A DNA stretch of 45,062 bases from CAYLPU01 sp964385635 (GTDB lineage Bacteria > Chloroflexota > Anaerolineae > B4-G1). This document shows, piece by piece, positions 36,551 to 45,062 of the stretch. Location of the stretch: assembly GCA_964385635.1 (NCBI GenBank), contig CAYLPU010000035.1, forward strand, positions 1 through 45,062, in the 5' to 3' direction. The notes beneath the pieces were generated by a model. It was not told the DNA's origin, searched no databases, and saw only the letters and a list, made by a program, of their open reading frames with translations. The translations under genes were made by a program, and so were the position numbers. The first letter of the stretch is position 1. Each line of letters begins with the position of its first letter.

Positions 36551-38893
36551 TCAGGCGGTAGAAAGCGCCCATAGTCTCCACAGCCGCCAGCGGAGATGCC
36601 GCCCCTCCCGCCACACCCGATGCATCAGGGCCGGGTCTGGCAGAGTCGGGGCATAGCTGACCCGTTCGTACACACTCACCACCAGAAATACCCCGGCCAG
36701 GGCCTGTTCCGCCTCCCTTTGCACCGCTGCCCCCAGCCAAGCCACGCGGGGGCGGCGGCCCACCAACCCCCGCTCCACAGCAGCAGCGAACTCGGCGGGC
36801 GTGTCACACGGGCACACCGGTACTCCCAGGCGGGAAGCCACCCCCTGCAGCCAGGCATAGCTCAGCGCTACCTGCTCCCCCCCGCTCAGACCGGCCGGCC
36901 GCCGACGCCGGACCTGCCACCCAGCCCCCACTACCAACAACAGTCCGACCCCAGCCAGCGCCCACCACCGGTACCGTAGCCAGACCAGCCGGGCCTCCAC
37001 CTGCAACCGCACCCACCAGGGACGCTCCGGCAGAGAGGGGAGGTGGCCCGGTCGGAGACCGGCCACAGCGGATAACTCCTCCGCCCGCTCCAGTGGCCCC
37101 AACCCGGAGGTCGGCTCGAAGGGGATCCAGCCGTAATCAGGGAAGTAAAGTTCCGGCCAGGCGTGACCATCCTTCTCGGTGACCACGTAGGCCCCTTGCT
37201 GAAGATCGTAGCGGCCCATAGCGTAGCCCACCGCCAGGCGAGCCGGGATGCGCACCGAGCGGGCCATCACCACCATAGCCGAGGCAAAATAGTCACAGTA
37301 CCCTCGCTGCAGGTCGAAGAGGAAATAATCCACCACGTCCCGCTCCTCCGGGGGCCTCGCGACCTCCAGGTCGTATGGAAAGGAACGCAGGTAGTCTTCC
37401 AGGGCCAACGCCCGCGCGTAGGGAGTCTCCGCTTCTGCCGTCACCTCCCGCGCCAGTTCCACCACCCGCTGCGGCAACCCGCTAGGCAGGGCCAGGTACG
37501 CCTGCTCAATCTGAGGCGGATACGTCGCCGGGGCCTCGGCCAGTTCCCGCGCCGTCACCTGAGGGACCAGGGAGAGAACGTGATAGTTGTCGGTCTGCCC
37601 TTCCAGAGCAACCAGGTCGCTGCTCTCCGACAGGCGCTGCACCGTCACCGCCTGGTCCACGCTGTAGGGGTCACTGGCAGCGTAAAGGGTCTGGCCATGG
37701 GGAACCAGCAGGGTGAACTCCTGCCGCAAGGGACGCCGCCCTGGCCGCTCCGGCGGCCCCAGCGCGGCGTAGGGCGGATGCAGCACAGCCTCCGCCCGGC
37801 CCTGCCGCCATCCAATCCCCACGTACTCGCTGTAGGCCATTCCCCGCCAGTAAACAGTCTGCCGGGGGCGCATCTCCTCGTCCGGGAATTCACCCGAGGC
37901 GGGTGGCGGATCGTCGGTGACAACATGCATCACCACCGTTCGCTCCAGGTCGGGACCACCGCCCAGGAGATGCTCACGGGGCAGCGCTGCCCCCGCCCCG
38001 CCGCCCCGGGGCCCGCCCCCTGTAGCCGGGCGAGCGCCTGGAAAGGCACGTTCCAGCACCTCCCCCGCCGCCTGCTGCGGCCCCTGAACCCGCTGCCAAA
38101 ACCAGTCCACCACTGCCCAGACCCGGACGTTGGGGAAGGCGATGGCGACGACGAGAAAGATAACAACAGAGGCCAAGGCGACCATCAGAACGTCGAAGCG
38201 AAAATCCTCCGAATAATCCACCCGCCGGCAATCCCATTCCTGCTCCTGCCGGCGCAGGGTCATCGGCGGGGTCATCGCCACCACACAGGCCATAAAAAGC
38301 AATAAGTACTCCATCCCCGCACCCCCCAGGTACACACTCAGGGTCAGCGCGCTGCCCAGGGGTAGAAAGGCGAGCAGAGGATGCCGCCCTCGGGTCACCG
38401 TCCAACCGGCGAAGACCGCGCCGCTCCAGAGAAGCAGGGCCATCCAAAAAAGGGAGACCACCGGCCCAGGCGTTCCTCCCCATCCAACCCAGGAGCCGAC
38501 CCAGGCGGCTACCTCCCCTGCCAGCATCGCTACCCGGGTCTCCGCCTCACCCAGCCAGGTCAGCGCCAGGGGCCAGTCCTCGCGCCAGGCTGCCCTCAGG
38601 ACCGCTCGCAGCGGGAGCGCCAGGTGGGTCACCCAACACCCCACGTAGATCACCCCGCCCGCCGCCAGAAGCAGCGCCGCCCATCGCCCCCGCATCCGGG
38701 TGCGTCCCAGTCCCCTCCCCACCAGAACCCCCACCAGGGCCGTATGCCAGAATAGTTCATCGCCGGGGACCCATCCGGCGGCAATAACTCCCACAGCCCC
38801 GCTCAGTGCCGCCAGGACGAGAAAGATGAATATGAAGCGTCCTTCCGCCGGGCGGAAACGGCGCCACAGCCAGTTGCCCAGTCCTGTGCTCAT
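36551..38893 (-). CDS. Transglutaminase-core membrane protein (TgpA family)
   Basis: A 780-aa membrane protein. The first 250 residues contain about six transmembrane segments (e.g. FIFIFLVLAALSGAVGVIAAGWV, WAALLLAAGGVIYVGCWV, FRFDVLMVALASVVIFLVVAIAF). A large extracytoplasmic part carries the transglutaminase/cysteine-protease core: the Cys in RGYCDYFASAMVVMA (near residue 530), the His in DGHAWPELYF (about 577) and the Asp in PDYGWIPFEPTSG (about 585). A final transmembrane segment (WWALAGVGLLLVVGAGW) precedes a cytoplasmic C-terminal domain. Start ATG at 38893 overlaps the DUF58 stop by 4 nt. TgpA-DUF58 pairs, often with a MoxR ATPase, are widespread; a MoxR gene is not in the window. The role in cell-envelope biology is generally unknown. 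Confidence 0.88.
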   Translation of the reverse strand: MSTGLGNWLWRRFRPAEGRFIFIFLVLAALSGAVGVIAAGWVPGDELFWHTALVGVLVGRGLGRTRMRGRWAALLLAAGGVIYVGCWVTHLALPLRAVLRAAWREDWPLALTWLGEAETRVAMLAGEVAAWVGSWVGWGGTPGPVVSLFWMALLLWSGAVFAGWTVTRGRHPLLAFLPLGSALTLSVYLGGAGMEYLLLFMACVVAMTPPMTLRRQEQEWDCRRVDYSEDFRFDVLMVALASVVIFLVVAIAFPNVRVWAVVDWFWQRVQGPQQAAGEVLERAFPGARPATGGGPRGGGAGAALPREHLLGGGPDLERTVVMHVVTDDPPPASGEFPDEEMRPRQTVYWRGMAYSEYVGIGWRQGRAEAVLHPPYAALGPPERPGRRPLRQEFTLLVPHGQTLYAASDPYSVDQAVTVQRLSESSDLVALEGQTDNYHVLSLVPQVTARELAEAPATYPPQIEQAYLALPSGLPQRVVELAREVTAEAETPYARALALEDYLRSFPYDLEVARPPEERDVVDYFLFDLQRGYCDYFASAMVVMARSVRIPARLAVGYAMGRYDLQQGAYVVTEKDGHAWPELYFPDYGWIPFEPTSGLGPLERAEELSAVAGLRPGHLPSLPERPWWVRLQVEARLVWLRYRWWALAGVGLLLVVGAGWQVRRRRPAGLSGGEQVALSYAWLQGVASRLGVPVCPCDTPAEFAAAVERGLVGRRPRVAWLGAAVQREAEQALAGVFLVVSVYERVSYAPTLPDPALMHRVWREGRHLRWRLWRLWALSTA

Positions 38894-40194
38894 ACCATCG
38901 CCTCCCGAGGGCGTTGCACCACAACGACCCGCCCCGTGGCGGTTGTCCTGAACTTCCACGTCCCGCCCTGCCGATGGGTGCGAGGGGAGAGGCGGAAAGG
39001 ATACCCTTGAGCGATGACGTGGGCAGGGATGCCCATCCCAGCCAGCATACCGCGCACTGGGGAGAGGTCTCCCTGCCCGCCGAAGGAGGCCGGATCCAGC
39101 AGGACTGCCGTGGGTGCCACTCCCCGGCGCAACAGAGGCCCCAGAGCCTCCACCCAGGCCGGGTCACCGGAAGGGGTGATCACCACCACCGTCGTCTGCC
39201 GTCCCAGCATGGAACGCATCTCGGTGAGCACTGTGGCCAGAGGGACACTCTCCCCGGCCTGCACCAGCGCCAGGGTCCGCAGCAAGCGGTACAACTGCCC
39301 CTCCCCCCGGCCAGGCACGAGATAGGCATCTCGAGTCCCGTGGGCCACCAACCCCACCGCCCGGTTCTGGCGCAACATCCGCTCGGCCAGGGATGCAGCC
39401 AGGATCACTCCGTACTCCTCGGTGGATTCCTCCTCTTCGCCCGCCTGCACTCCGGCGTCCAGGTCCAGGACGATCCACAGGTCACCAGATATCTCTGCGT
39501 CGAAGGTCTTGGACACCAGGGTGTTGTGACGAGCCGAGGAAGGCCAGTGGATGCGCCGCAAAGGGTCACCTGGCGCGTAGTGGCGGGTGGCCGAAACGTT
39601 AAGCGTCAAGTCCGTCGCTGATCGCCGGGCCACTGCCCGCCCCGTCGCCACCCCCCGGGGTAAGACCACCGACAGCAGTTCCATAACCGGAGGGACTATC
39701 AGAAGGCTATGAGTCTGCTCGTAGTGCTGGGTGACTGAGAAAAGTCCGAAGGGGTCCTGCATACGCACAGTCCACGGCCCCAGGGTAAACAAGCCGCGTC
39801 GTTTGCAGACTGTCCTCGCCCGCCAGTGGAACGTCCCCCCTCCCCCCTCCGCCACCACCCACCCCGAGGGATAATCAGGCAGGTTGGATTCGTCGTCTAT
39901 CTCGGCCCAGAGCACCGGCCATTCCCCCCGGTTGTGAAGAGCGAACCGCTCCTCCAGCAGGTCTCCCACCTGCGCCCAGGCGTAGCGCAGCGACCGGGTG
40001 ACCAGCACTGAGTGAGCCAGCGAGCGGGCCCATAAGTAGGCCGCCAGCGTCATCCCGCCCACTCCGCAGAGGAGGATCACCCAGGCCCGGCTGGGGGAGA
40101 CAAGTTGCAACAAGACCAGCAGCAAGGCCAGCGCTACCAGCACCCGGGAACGCAGTCGAATCGTCACGTGGGGAGCCGGGCTTCCACGTTCCAT
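38890..40194 (-). CDS. DUF58 (von Willebrand A-like) membrane-anchored protein
   Basis: A 434-aa protein. Two hydrophobic segments at the N-terminus (VLVALALLLVLLQLV and WVILLCGVGGMTLAAYLWA) are followed by a beta-rich domain (ERFALHNRGEWPVLWAEIDDESNLPD) and the DUF58 signature YAPGDPLRRIHWPSSARHNTLVSKTFDAE. A vWA-like region follows (LWIVLDLDAGV) with the first Asp cluster. Start ATG at 40194 with GTGAGG upstream, 4 nt after the methyltransferase stop. It is translationally coupled to the transglutaminase gene, the typical partner. Function is unknown, presumed in envelope or stress processes. Confidence 0.88.
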   Translation of the reverse strand: MERGSPAPHVTIRLRSRVLVALALLLVLLQLVSPSRAWVILLCGVGGMTLAAYLWARSLAHSVLVTRSLRYAWAQVGDLLEERFALHNRGEWPVLWAEIDDESNLPDYPSGWVVAEGGGGTFHWRARTVCKRRGLFTLGPWTVRMQDPFGLFSVTQHYEQTHSLLIVPPVMELLSVVLPRGVATGRAVARRSATDLTLNVSATRHYAPGDPLRRIHWPSSARHNTLVSKTFDAEISGDLWIVLDLDAGVQAGEEEESTEEYGVILAASLAERMLRQNRAVGLVAHGTRDAYLVPGRGEGQLYRLLRTLALVQAGESVPLATVLTEMRSMLGRQTTVVVITPSGDPAWVEALGPLLRRGVAPTAVLLDPASFGGQGDLSPVRGMLAGMGIPAHVIAQGYPFRLSPRTHRQGGTWKFRTTATGRVVVVQRPREAMV

Positions 40195-40198
40195 AACC

Positions 40199-40921
40199 TC
40201 ACTCCAGGATGACGAACAGGCTCAGGTTCCCCTCACGACCACCAGCGCGGAAGGTCTCGCGCACGCAGAAGCCACTCCCGGCGGCCAGACGCTCCACCTC
40301 AGTCTCGTCCACCAGGTGACAGTAGCGCAACCCCCGGCCCTCCCGCTTCCAGTCGAGCAGGTAGTCGCCCGGTTCCAGCGATTTCTCCGGGATATCCGCC
40401 TCCGCCCAGTCCACGATCTTGCGTCGCATACGCGCGCTTCCAAGAAACTGCCAGGTGGAGAGGATCAGACGGCCATCAGGTTTCAGCGTACTCGCGATCT
40501 CGCGTAGCACGCCCACGCGCAAGTCGAAGCCTGGGATGTGATGCAACACGGCCAGCGCGACAGCGCAGTCGAAGGGTGCGCCGGGGAGCGCCCCACCCCA
40601 GCCAGGCCGGGCGACGTCAGCGACGCGAAACTCCGTCGCGATGGTCGTGATTTGGCCAGCCTGGACGCGGGCTAGTTCGACCAGTTCTGGCACCGCGTCA
40701 ACGCCCAGGTAGGTCACACCGGGCCGTTCCCGGTCGAGCAAGGTGGCCAACCGCCCATTGCCACAGCCCACATCAAGCACCCTTGCGCACTGCGGGATAT
40801 GAGGTAGAATGCACGTCAGGGCCGGGTCGGACACCGGCCGGCTACCGGCGAAGGGCCAGGCGAACGTAGCGTAGAACTCGCGGTTCAGTGTAAGCAACCT
40901 CTCAACAGTTCCCTCGTCCAT
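40199..40921 (-). CDS. Class I SAM-dependent methyltransferase
   Basis: A 240-aa methyltransferase with motif I VLDVGCGNGR (48-57), the acidic LGVDAV that binds the SAM ribose, and CAVALAVLHHIPGF (motif IV). The substrate is unknown. A glance at the N-terminus (LLTLNREFYATFAWPFAGSR) suggests the tRNA-modification-like 'NREFYATFA' subgroup related to yeast Trm9/ALKBH8 methyltransferases, which also begin with a YxxxA-W-P pattern; this is tentative. The start ATG at 40921 gives the family-like N-terminus. A promoter lies so close upstream that the transcript would begin at or next to the start codon, so translation may be leaderless. It is first in an operon with DUF58 and the transglutaminase. 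Confidence 0.85.
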   Translation of the reverse strand: MDEGTVERLLTLNREFYATFAWPFAGSRPVSDPALTCILPHIPQCARVLDVGCGNGRLATLLDRERPGVTYLGVDAVPELVELARVQAGQITTIATEFRVADVARPGWGGALPGAPFDCAVALAVLHHIPGFDLRVGVLREIASTLKPDGRLILSTWQFLGSARMRRKIVDWAEADIPEKSLEPGDYLLDWKREGRGLRYCHLVDETEVERLAAGSGFCVRETFRAGGREGNLSLFVILE

Positions 40922-40928
40922 CGAGGTG

Positions 40929-40957
40929 ATTATAATCGAGTGAGGCACAAGAGGCAA
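40929..40957 (-). promoter_or_regulatory. Promoter giving a probably leaderless methyltransferase mRNA
   Basis: Minus-strand -35 TTGCCT (40952-40957), 17-nt spacer, -10 TATAAT (40929-40934). Initiation would be expected about 7 nt downstream, near 40922, and the ATG is at 40921. No ribosome-binding site fits between. Confidence 0.65.
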
Positions 40958-40960
40958 CTT

Positions 40961-40988
40961 ACTCCCTACTCCCTACTCCCTACCCCCT
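40961..40988. repeat. Heptamer array ACTCCCT
   Basis: ACTCCCT at 40961, 40968 and 40975, then ACCCCCT at 40982. It lies directly upstream of the methyltransferase -35 box and just before the gamma-glutamyltransferase gene on the other strand. Confidence 0.85.
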
Positions 40989-41010
40989 ATTGAGCAAGGA
41001 TGGAAGAAAC

Positions 41011-42810
41011 ATGTCAACCTTCACTACTCGTCCGGTCATCATGGGCACACGCGGCATCGTCACCTCTGGACACTATCTCGCCACCGCCGCTGGCTTTCGC
41101 ATCATGGAGCAAGGTGGAAACGCCGTTGACGCGGCAGCCACGATGTGCTTCTGCCTCAACCTGCTGGAGCCACAGAGCAACGGCATCGGTGGCGAAGTGC
41201 CAACGCTGATCTACTCGGCGAAGGAGAGGAAAGTCTTCGCCATCAGCGGGCTGGGCTGGTCGCCGCAAGCGTTCACGCTCGAATGGTGCAAGGAGCACTC
41301 CATTGACCTCATCCCAGGCGACGGTTACCTGCCAGCGTGTGTCCCCGCAGTGGTGGACACGTGGTCAACAGCGATCGCACGCTTTGGGACGATGAGTCTC
41401 TCCCAGGTACTTCAGCCTGCGATCGAGCTGGCCGAGAACGGTTTCCCGGTCTACGGAGGCCTGCACGATAGTATCACCACCAACATGCACAAGTTCAGCA
41501 CGCTTTATCCCACCACCGGCGAGATCTACTGCCCCAACGGACGTGTGCCTGAGGTCGGTCAGATCCTCCGCAACCCGGACTGGGCAAACGCGCTCAAGTT
41601 GATGTGCCGTGCAGAGGCGGAGGCACGGCGCAAAGGGCGTATCGCAGGCATCGAGGCGGCACGTGATGTGTTTTACCAAGGCGAAATCGCCGAACGCATC
41701 ATCAACTTCATCAACACCAACCCGGTCGAGGACGCCAGCGGTACCACCCACGCCGGTTTGCTCTCCTACGAGGATATGGCGGAGTGGCATGCGACGGTGG
41801 AGGAGCCAGTGACCTTCAACTATCGTGGCCTTGATGTGCACAAGTGTTCTTCGTGGACGCAGGGGCCGGTTTTCTTGCAGCAGTTGGCGATTTTGGAGGG
41901 TTTCGATCTCAAACTGCTGAAGCACAACTCGGCCGACTATCTGCACACGTGGATCGAGTGCGCCAAGTTGGCCTTTGCCGACCGGGAGGCTTACTACGGC
42001 GACCCACTCTTCGATGAGGTGCCGCTTGATGTCCTACTGTCGAAGAAGTACGCTGACGAGCGACGCAACCTCATCGGCGCGGAACCATCACGGGAACTGC
42101 GCCCTGGAGATGTCGGGCACGGTGTACCGACCTACGTGACCTTCGACGTTGCCGAGGACAACCGACGCGCGCTGAACGTGGCCGGGCGTGAAGTTCGCGA
42201 CCTGGGCCTGGGCCACGCGCACGTCAGCGATACCACCCACCTCGACGCCGTTGACCATAAGGGCAACATGGTTGCCGCGACACCGAGCGGCGGCTGGATC
42301 GGCTCCTCGCCTGTCATCAAGGGGCTGGGCTTCCCACTCGGCACACGCGGGCAGATGTTCTACCTCAACCCAGAGCGCCCCAACGCCCTAGCCCCGCGCA
42401 AGCGCCCGCGCGCCACACTGACACCCTCGCTGGTCACCAGGGACGGCGCCCCATTCATGGTCTTCGGTACGCCAGGGGGCGATTGCCAGGATCAGTGGAC
42501 CCTGCAATTCTTCCTCAACTACGTGGACTTCGACAGGAATTTGCAGGAAGCCTTAGACGCACCAACCGTCCACTCCGTCCATTTCCCCTCATCTTTCTAC
42601 CCACGCGAAGCCTACCCCGGACGTGTAGTGGTCGAGGGACGGATTCCACGCCAGGTCATCGCAGAACTCAAACGCCGAGGGCACGAGGTTGTCGTCACCG
42701 ATGATTGGGTGAACGGCAAGGTGATGGCCATTCGCTACGACCAAACGCATGGTGTCATCCAGGGCGGCGTGTCGCCCAAGGGGAACATCGGCTACGCGCT
42801 AGGTTGGTGA
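41011..42810 (+). CDS. Gamma-glutamyltransferase family protein (Ntn hydrolase)
   Basis: A 599-aa Ntn-hydrolase of the gamma-glutamyltransferase/cephalosporin-acylase type. Segments: RGIVTSGHYLATAAGFRIMEQGGNAVDAA, EPQSNGIGGE, GDGYLPACVPAVVDTW, ECAKLAFADREAYYGDP. The autocleavage site is SDTTHLDAVDHKGNMV, with the nucleophile Thr near residue 407; the Asn and Gly-Gly residues that normally contact glutamate are represented by TPSGGWIGSSP. Members with no signal peptide, as here, are cytosolic and include acylases and unknown substrates. Start ATG at 41011 with AAGGATGG upstream; a TTG seven codons earlier is in frame. It stands alone, followed by elp3 after 95 nt. Confidence 0.88.
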   Translation: MSTFTTRPVIMGTRGIVTSGHYLATAAGFRIMEQGGNAVDAAATMCFCLNLLEPQSNGIGGEVPTLIYSAKERKVFAISGLGWSPQAFTLEWCKEHSIDLIPGDGYLPACVPAVVDTWSTAIARFGTMSLSQVLQPAIELAENGFPVYGGLHDSITTNMHKFSTLYPTTGEIYCPNGRVPEVGQILRNPDWANALKLMCRAEAEARRKGRIAGIEAARDVFYQGEIAERIINFINTNPVEDASGTTHAGLLSYEDMAEWHATVEEPVTFNYRGLDVHKCSSWTQGPVFLQQLAILEGFDLKLLKHNSADYLHTWIECAKLAFADREAYYGDPLFDEVPLDVLLSKKYADERRNLIGAEPSRELRPGDVGHGVPTYVTFDVAEDNRRALNVAGREVRDLGLGHAHVSDTTHLDAVDHKGNMVAATPSGGWIGSSPVIKGLGFPLGTRGQMFYLNPERPNALAPRKRPRATLTPSLVTRDGAPFMVFGTPGGDCQDQWTLQFFLNYVDFDRNLQEALDAPTVHSVHFPSSFYPREAYPGRVVVEGRIPRQVIAELKRRGHEVVVTDDWVNGKVMAIRYDQTHGVIQGGVSPKGNIGYALGW

Positions 42811-42905
42811 TTCAGCACGACTTCCCCAATCAGGGGTTGCCAAGCCCCAGGTACTTGAAGCCCAAAACCGGGAATTGGCACACTTGAAGACTTGTGGAAA
42901 CATAT

Positions 42906-44525
42906 ATGAGTAGACGGCGTGAAAGAGCGTGGCGAGCAGCGCATCGGACACCGTTCGACCTGGAACAGCACAGAGACCTGCTCATCGCCATCCTGGACGA
43001 GGTACAAACCGCGCCAGGTCTGCCGGAGAAGTGGCTGACGCGCATCCTGCGCCGGCATCCGTTACCCGACGGCAACATCCTCTCCAAGGGCCAGATCCTC
43101 AGCGGATACACCCAACTGTGCGTGCAAGAAGGACAAACACCTGACCCAGAACTGATGCACCGTCTGCGGGTCAAGCCCACGCGCACCATCTCCGGAGTGG
43201 CCCCCGTGACGGTGCTCACCAAACCCTTCCCCTGCCCCGGCGAATGTATCTTCTGCCCGGCGGTCGAACGGATGCCCAAGAGTTACCTGCCCGACGAGCC
43301 TGGCGCGATGCGGGCCGCCACCCACGAGTTCGATCCATACGCCCAGACCGCCAGCCGTGTCCACGCTATGGCCGATCTCGGACATAGCGTGGACAAGGTC
43401 GAGTTGCTCATCCTGGGCGGGACGTGGTCGTGTTACCCGGAACCATACCAGGAGTGGTTCATACGCCGTTGCCTGGACGCGCTGAACGAGGTGGAGACAC
43501 CCACGCTGGAAGATGCTCAGCGGCTCAACGAGGTCTCCATACACCGCAACGTCGGGCTGGTGGTGGAAACGCGGCCCGACTGCATCACGATTGAGGAGGT
43601 GCGCCGGCTGCGCTGGCTGGGCGCGACAAAGGTACAACTGGGCGTGCAGAGCCTGGATGAAACTATCCTGGCCCGTAATCGGCGCGGCCACACCGTCGCC
43701 GAGACGCGGAGCGCGATGCGATTGCTGCGCCTGGCTGGCTTCAAGATCGCCGTCCATTGGATGCCTAACCTGCTGGGAGGTACGCCGGAGGGCGACCTGG
43801 AGGACTTTCGCCGGTTGTGGGACGACCCGGCGCTGCGACCCGACGAACTGAAGATCTACCCCACAGCGCTCCTGCCGGACACGGAACTGTACAACCGCTG
43901 GCAACAGGGCGAATACCAGCCCTATGATGAAGAGACACTGGTGGAACTACTGGCCCATTGCAAGGTGCTCATCCCACCCTATTGCCGCGTCAACCGGCTG
44001 ATGCGTGACATCCCTGCTCCCAACATCGTGGCCGGCGTGAAAAAGTCAAACCTGCGCCAGATTGTGCAACGGTACATGGCGCAGAAGGGATTGGTGTGCC
44101 GCTGTATCCGCTGCCGCGAGGTACGCGGCCAAAGGGTAGATGCGGACACACTCAGGCTGGAGCGGCTGGACTACGAGACCGACTGTACCCGCGAGTGCTT
44201 CCTGAGTTACGCTACACCCGAAGGCAGGCTGGCAGGGTTACTGCGCCTTTCGCTGCCTCGGGCCGAGCCAGCCATCGCCGAGTTGACCGGATGCGCCGTG
44301 ATACGCGAACTGCACGTCTACGGCCCGGCGCTGGAACTGGGGGCCAAGCGGGAGGGGGCGGCACAACATGCCGGGCTGGGCACGCGGCTGCTCGACGAAG
44401 CCCGGCGCATCGTCCGCCAGGAGGGTTTCAACCGTCTGGCGGTTATCGCAGCAGTCGGTACACGGCCCTACTACCGGGAGCGTGGATTTGAGCAGGGCGA
44501 ACTGTACGTGGTCGGCAAGGTATGA
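42906..44525 (+). CDS. Elp3-like tRNA uridine-34 carboxymethyl/acetyl-type enzyme (radical SAM + GNAT)
   Basis: A 539-aa protein of the bacterial Elp3 family, which resembles the catalytic subunit of eukaryotic Elongator. The radical SAM cluster is FPCPGECIFCP (C110, C114, C117). Conserved features such as LLILGGTWSCYPEPYQEWFIR, VGLVVETRPDCITIEEV, KVQLGVQSLDE and KIYPTALLPDTELY follow in order. The C-terminal GNAT domain includes RELHVYGPALELG and QHAGLGTRLLDEARRI, the acetyl-CoA loop. Bacterial Elp3 proteins, known from Dehalococcoides, bind tRNA and acetyl-CoA and act on the wobble uridine. Start ATG at 42906; a GTG at 42894 (METYM…) is an alternative. The gene is complete. Confidence 0.93.
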   Translation: MSRRRERAWRAAHRTPFDLEQHRDLLIAILDEVQTAPGLPEKWLTRILRRHPLPDGNILSKGQILSGYTQLCVQEGQTPDPELMHRLRVKPTRTISGVAPVTVLTKPFPCPGECIFCPAVERMPKSYLPDEPGAMRAATHEFDPYAQTASRVHAMADLGHSVDKVELLILGGTWSCYPEPYQEWFIRRCLDALNEVETPTLEDAQRLNEVSIHRNVGLVVETRPDCITIEEVRRLRWLGATKVQLGVQSLDETILARNRRGHTVAETRSAMRLLRLAGFKIAVHWMPNLLGGTPEGDLEDFRRLWDDPALRPDELKIYPTALLPDTELYNRWQQGEYQPYDEETLVELLAHCKVLIPPYCRVNRLMRDIPAPNIVAGVKKSNLRQIVQRYMAQKGLVCRCIRCREVRGQRVDADTLRLERLDYETDCTRECFLSYATPEGRLAGLLRLSLPRAEPAIAELTGCAVIRELHVYGPALELGAKREGAAQHAGLGTRLLDEARRIVRQEGFNRLAVIAAVGTRPYYRERGFEQGELYVVGKV

Positions 44526-44674
44526 CACACCCGAGATGCGCGGGGAGCCTCAGCAACGATGGTATCACGTGGGGCGAATGGATCAGCGCCACAAACAGGC
44601 TGAGAACAACCTTCGCAACTTCTACCCCTCCTCGGTGTTCTTGTAAGTAATATCACGCCAAGGAGGGAAATCAG

Positions 44675-45062
44675 ATGAAGCAGTATGGCCGGATCACCGG
44701 GTGGGGTAAATCTGTACCCAAGCGCATCCTCACCAACCACGATCTAGAGCAGATGGTGGACACTTCCGACGAATGGATCGTCACACGCACGGGAATTCGC
44801 GAGCGGCACATCGCCGGGCCGGGTGAGACGACATCTACAATGTCGGTCGATGCCTGTCAGAAGGCAATGAAGCGTGCGGGGGTCAGCCCCGAAGAAATAG
44901 ACCTCATCATCATCGCTACCTCGACGCCCGATTACTTCTGCCCGCCGGTCTCCAGCATGGTGCAAGACCAACTGGGCGCAACCCGGGCAGGTGCCTTCAC
45001 GCTGGTCGCCGGCTGCACTGGGTTCGTCTACGGCCTGGTGACCGCCAGCCAGTTCATTGAGA
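44675..45062 (+). CDS. 3-oxoacyl-ACP synthase III family protein (KAS III/FabH-like), partial
   Basis: The 129 codons present match the KAS III N-terminus: YGRITGWGKSVPKRILTNHDLEQ, DTSDEWIVTRTGIRERHIA, ATSTPDYFCPPVSSMVQDQLG and the nucleophile in AGCTGF (Cys114). The window ends before the His/Asn catalytic residues. FabH proteins start fatty acid synthesis by condensing acetyl-CoA or branched acyl-CoA with malonyl-ACP; relatives make HMG-CoA or long beta-keto acids. The name FabH is likely but not certain without the rest. Start ATG at 44675 with AGGAGGG 6-7 nt upstream. It is 149 nt downstream of elp3; no strong promoter is visible. Confidence 0.88.
   Translation, partial: MKQYGRITGWGKSVPKRILTNHDLEQMVDTSDEWIVTRTGIRERHIAGPGETTSTMSVDACQKAMKRAGVSPEEIDLIIIATSTPDYFCPPVSSMVQDQLGATRAGAFTLVAGCTGFVYGLVTASQFIE

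Overview
The window reads as one contig of a GC-rich bacterial chromosome, most likely a Chloroflexota (Anaerolineae/Caldilineae-like) genome. This is inferred from a secreted binding protein ending in a 'YLPVVLR' C-terminal motif, an Elp3 of bacterial type, a reductive-dehalogenase homologue and many short tandem or palindromic repeats. There is no rRNA or tRNA gene and no CRISPR array that I can see.

Layout. 1-2741 (minus): the start of a BREX phage-defence operon, brxA-brxB-brxC, with a good promoter; brxC stops after about 412 codons. 2863-6214 (minus): a PadR regulator, a HAAS-domain protein and three membrane proteins, with promoter, operator and terminator visible. 6480-8411 (minus): archease-RtcB RNA repair/ligation pair. 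8522-10643 (plus): a soluble reductive-dehalogenase-like protein and a membrane protein. 10683-11829: a LacI regulator with strong promoter, operators and a terminator-like hairpin in its leader. 12014-18163: an accessory island of lower GC that carries a nucleotidyltransferase toxin-antitoxin-like pair, a 125-aa orphan, an 811-aa nuclease fusion (PD-(D/E)xK-like plus PIN), a hexapeptide-repeat protein and a 421-aa orphan. Three copies of the 3' end of a Gfo/Idh/MocA dehydrogenase gene lie between these genes. 18375-36462: a long carbon-catabolism cluster. 36551-40921 (minus): transglutaminase/DUF58 pair and a methyltransferase. 41011-45062: gamma-glutamyltransferase, Elp3, and the start of a KAS III gene.

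How the genes work together. The catabolic cluster matches the Thermotoga-type myo-inositol route: IolM (scyllo-inosose dehydrogenase), IolN (diketo-inositol hydrolase, creatininase fold) and IolO (5-keto-L-gluconate epimerase) lead to D-tagaturonate. UxaE, UxaC and an SDR fructuronate reductase then carry tagaturonate and glucuronate towards mannonate. The first enzyme, IolG, is a Gfo/Idh/MocA protein. The only trace of such a gene here is the three copies of a 3' end, placed exactly where iolG would be expected (between lacI and iolN). The simplest reading is that an accessory island was built at the 3' end of iolG inside its own operon and that the intact gene was lost or moved.

The second theme is repeats. 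I find heptamer and octamer tandem arrays of several unrelated sequences, palindromes in intergenic regions, and several repeats read in frame inside genes (brxC, iolN, uxaE, larA-like). A four-helix-bundle (S23/IVS-type) gene is bracketed by inverted octamer arrays between larA-like and gnd and looks like a small mobile cassette.
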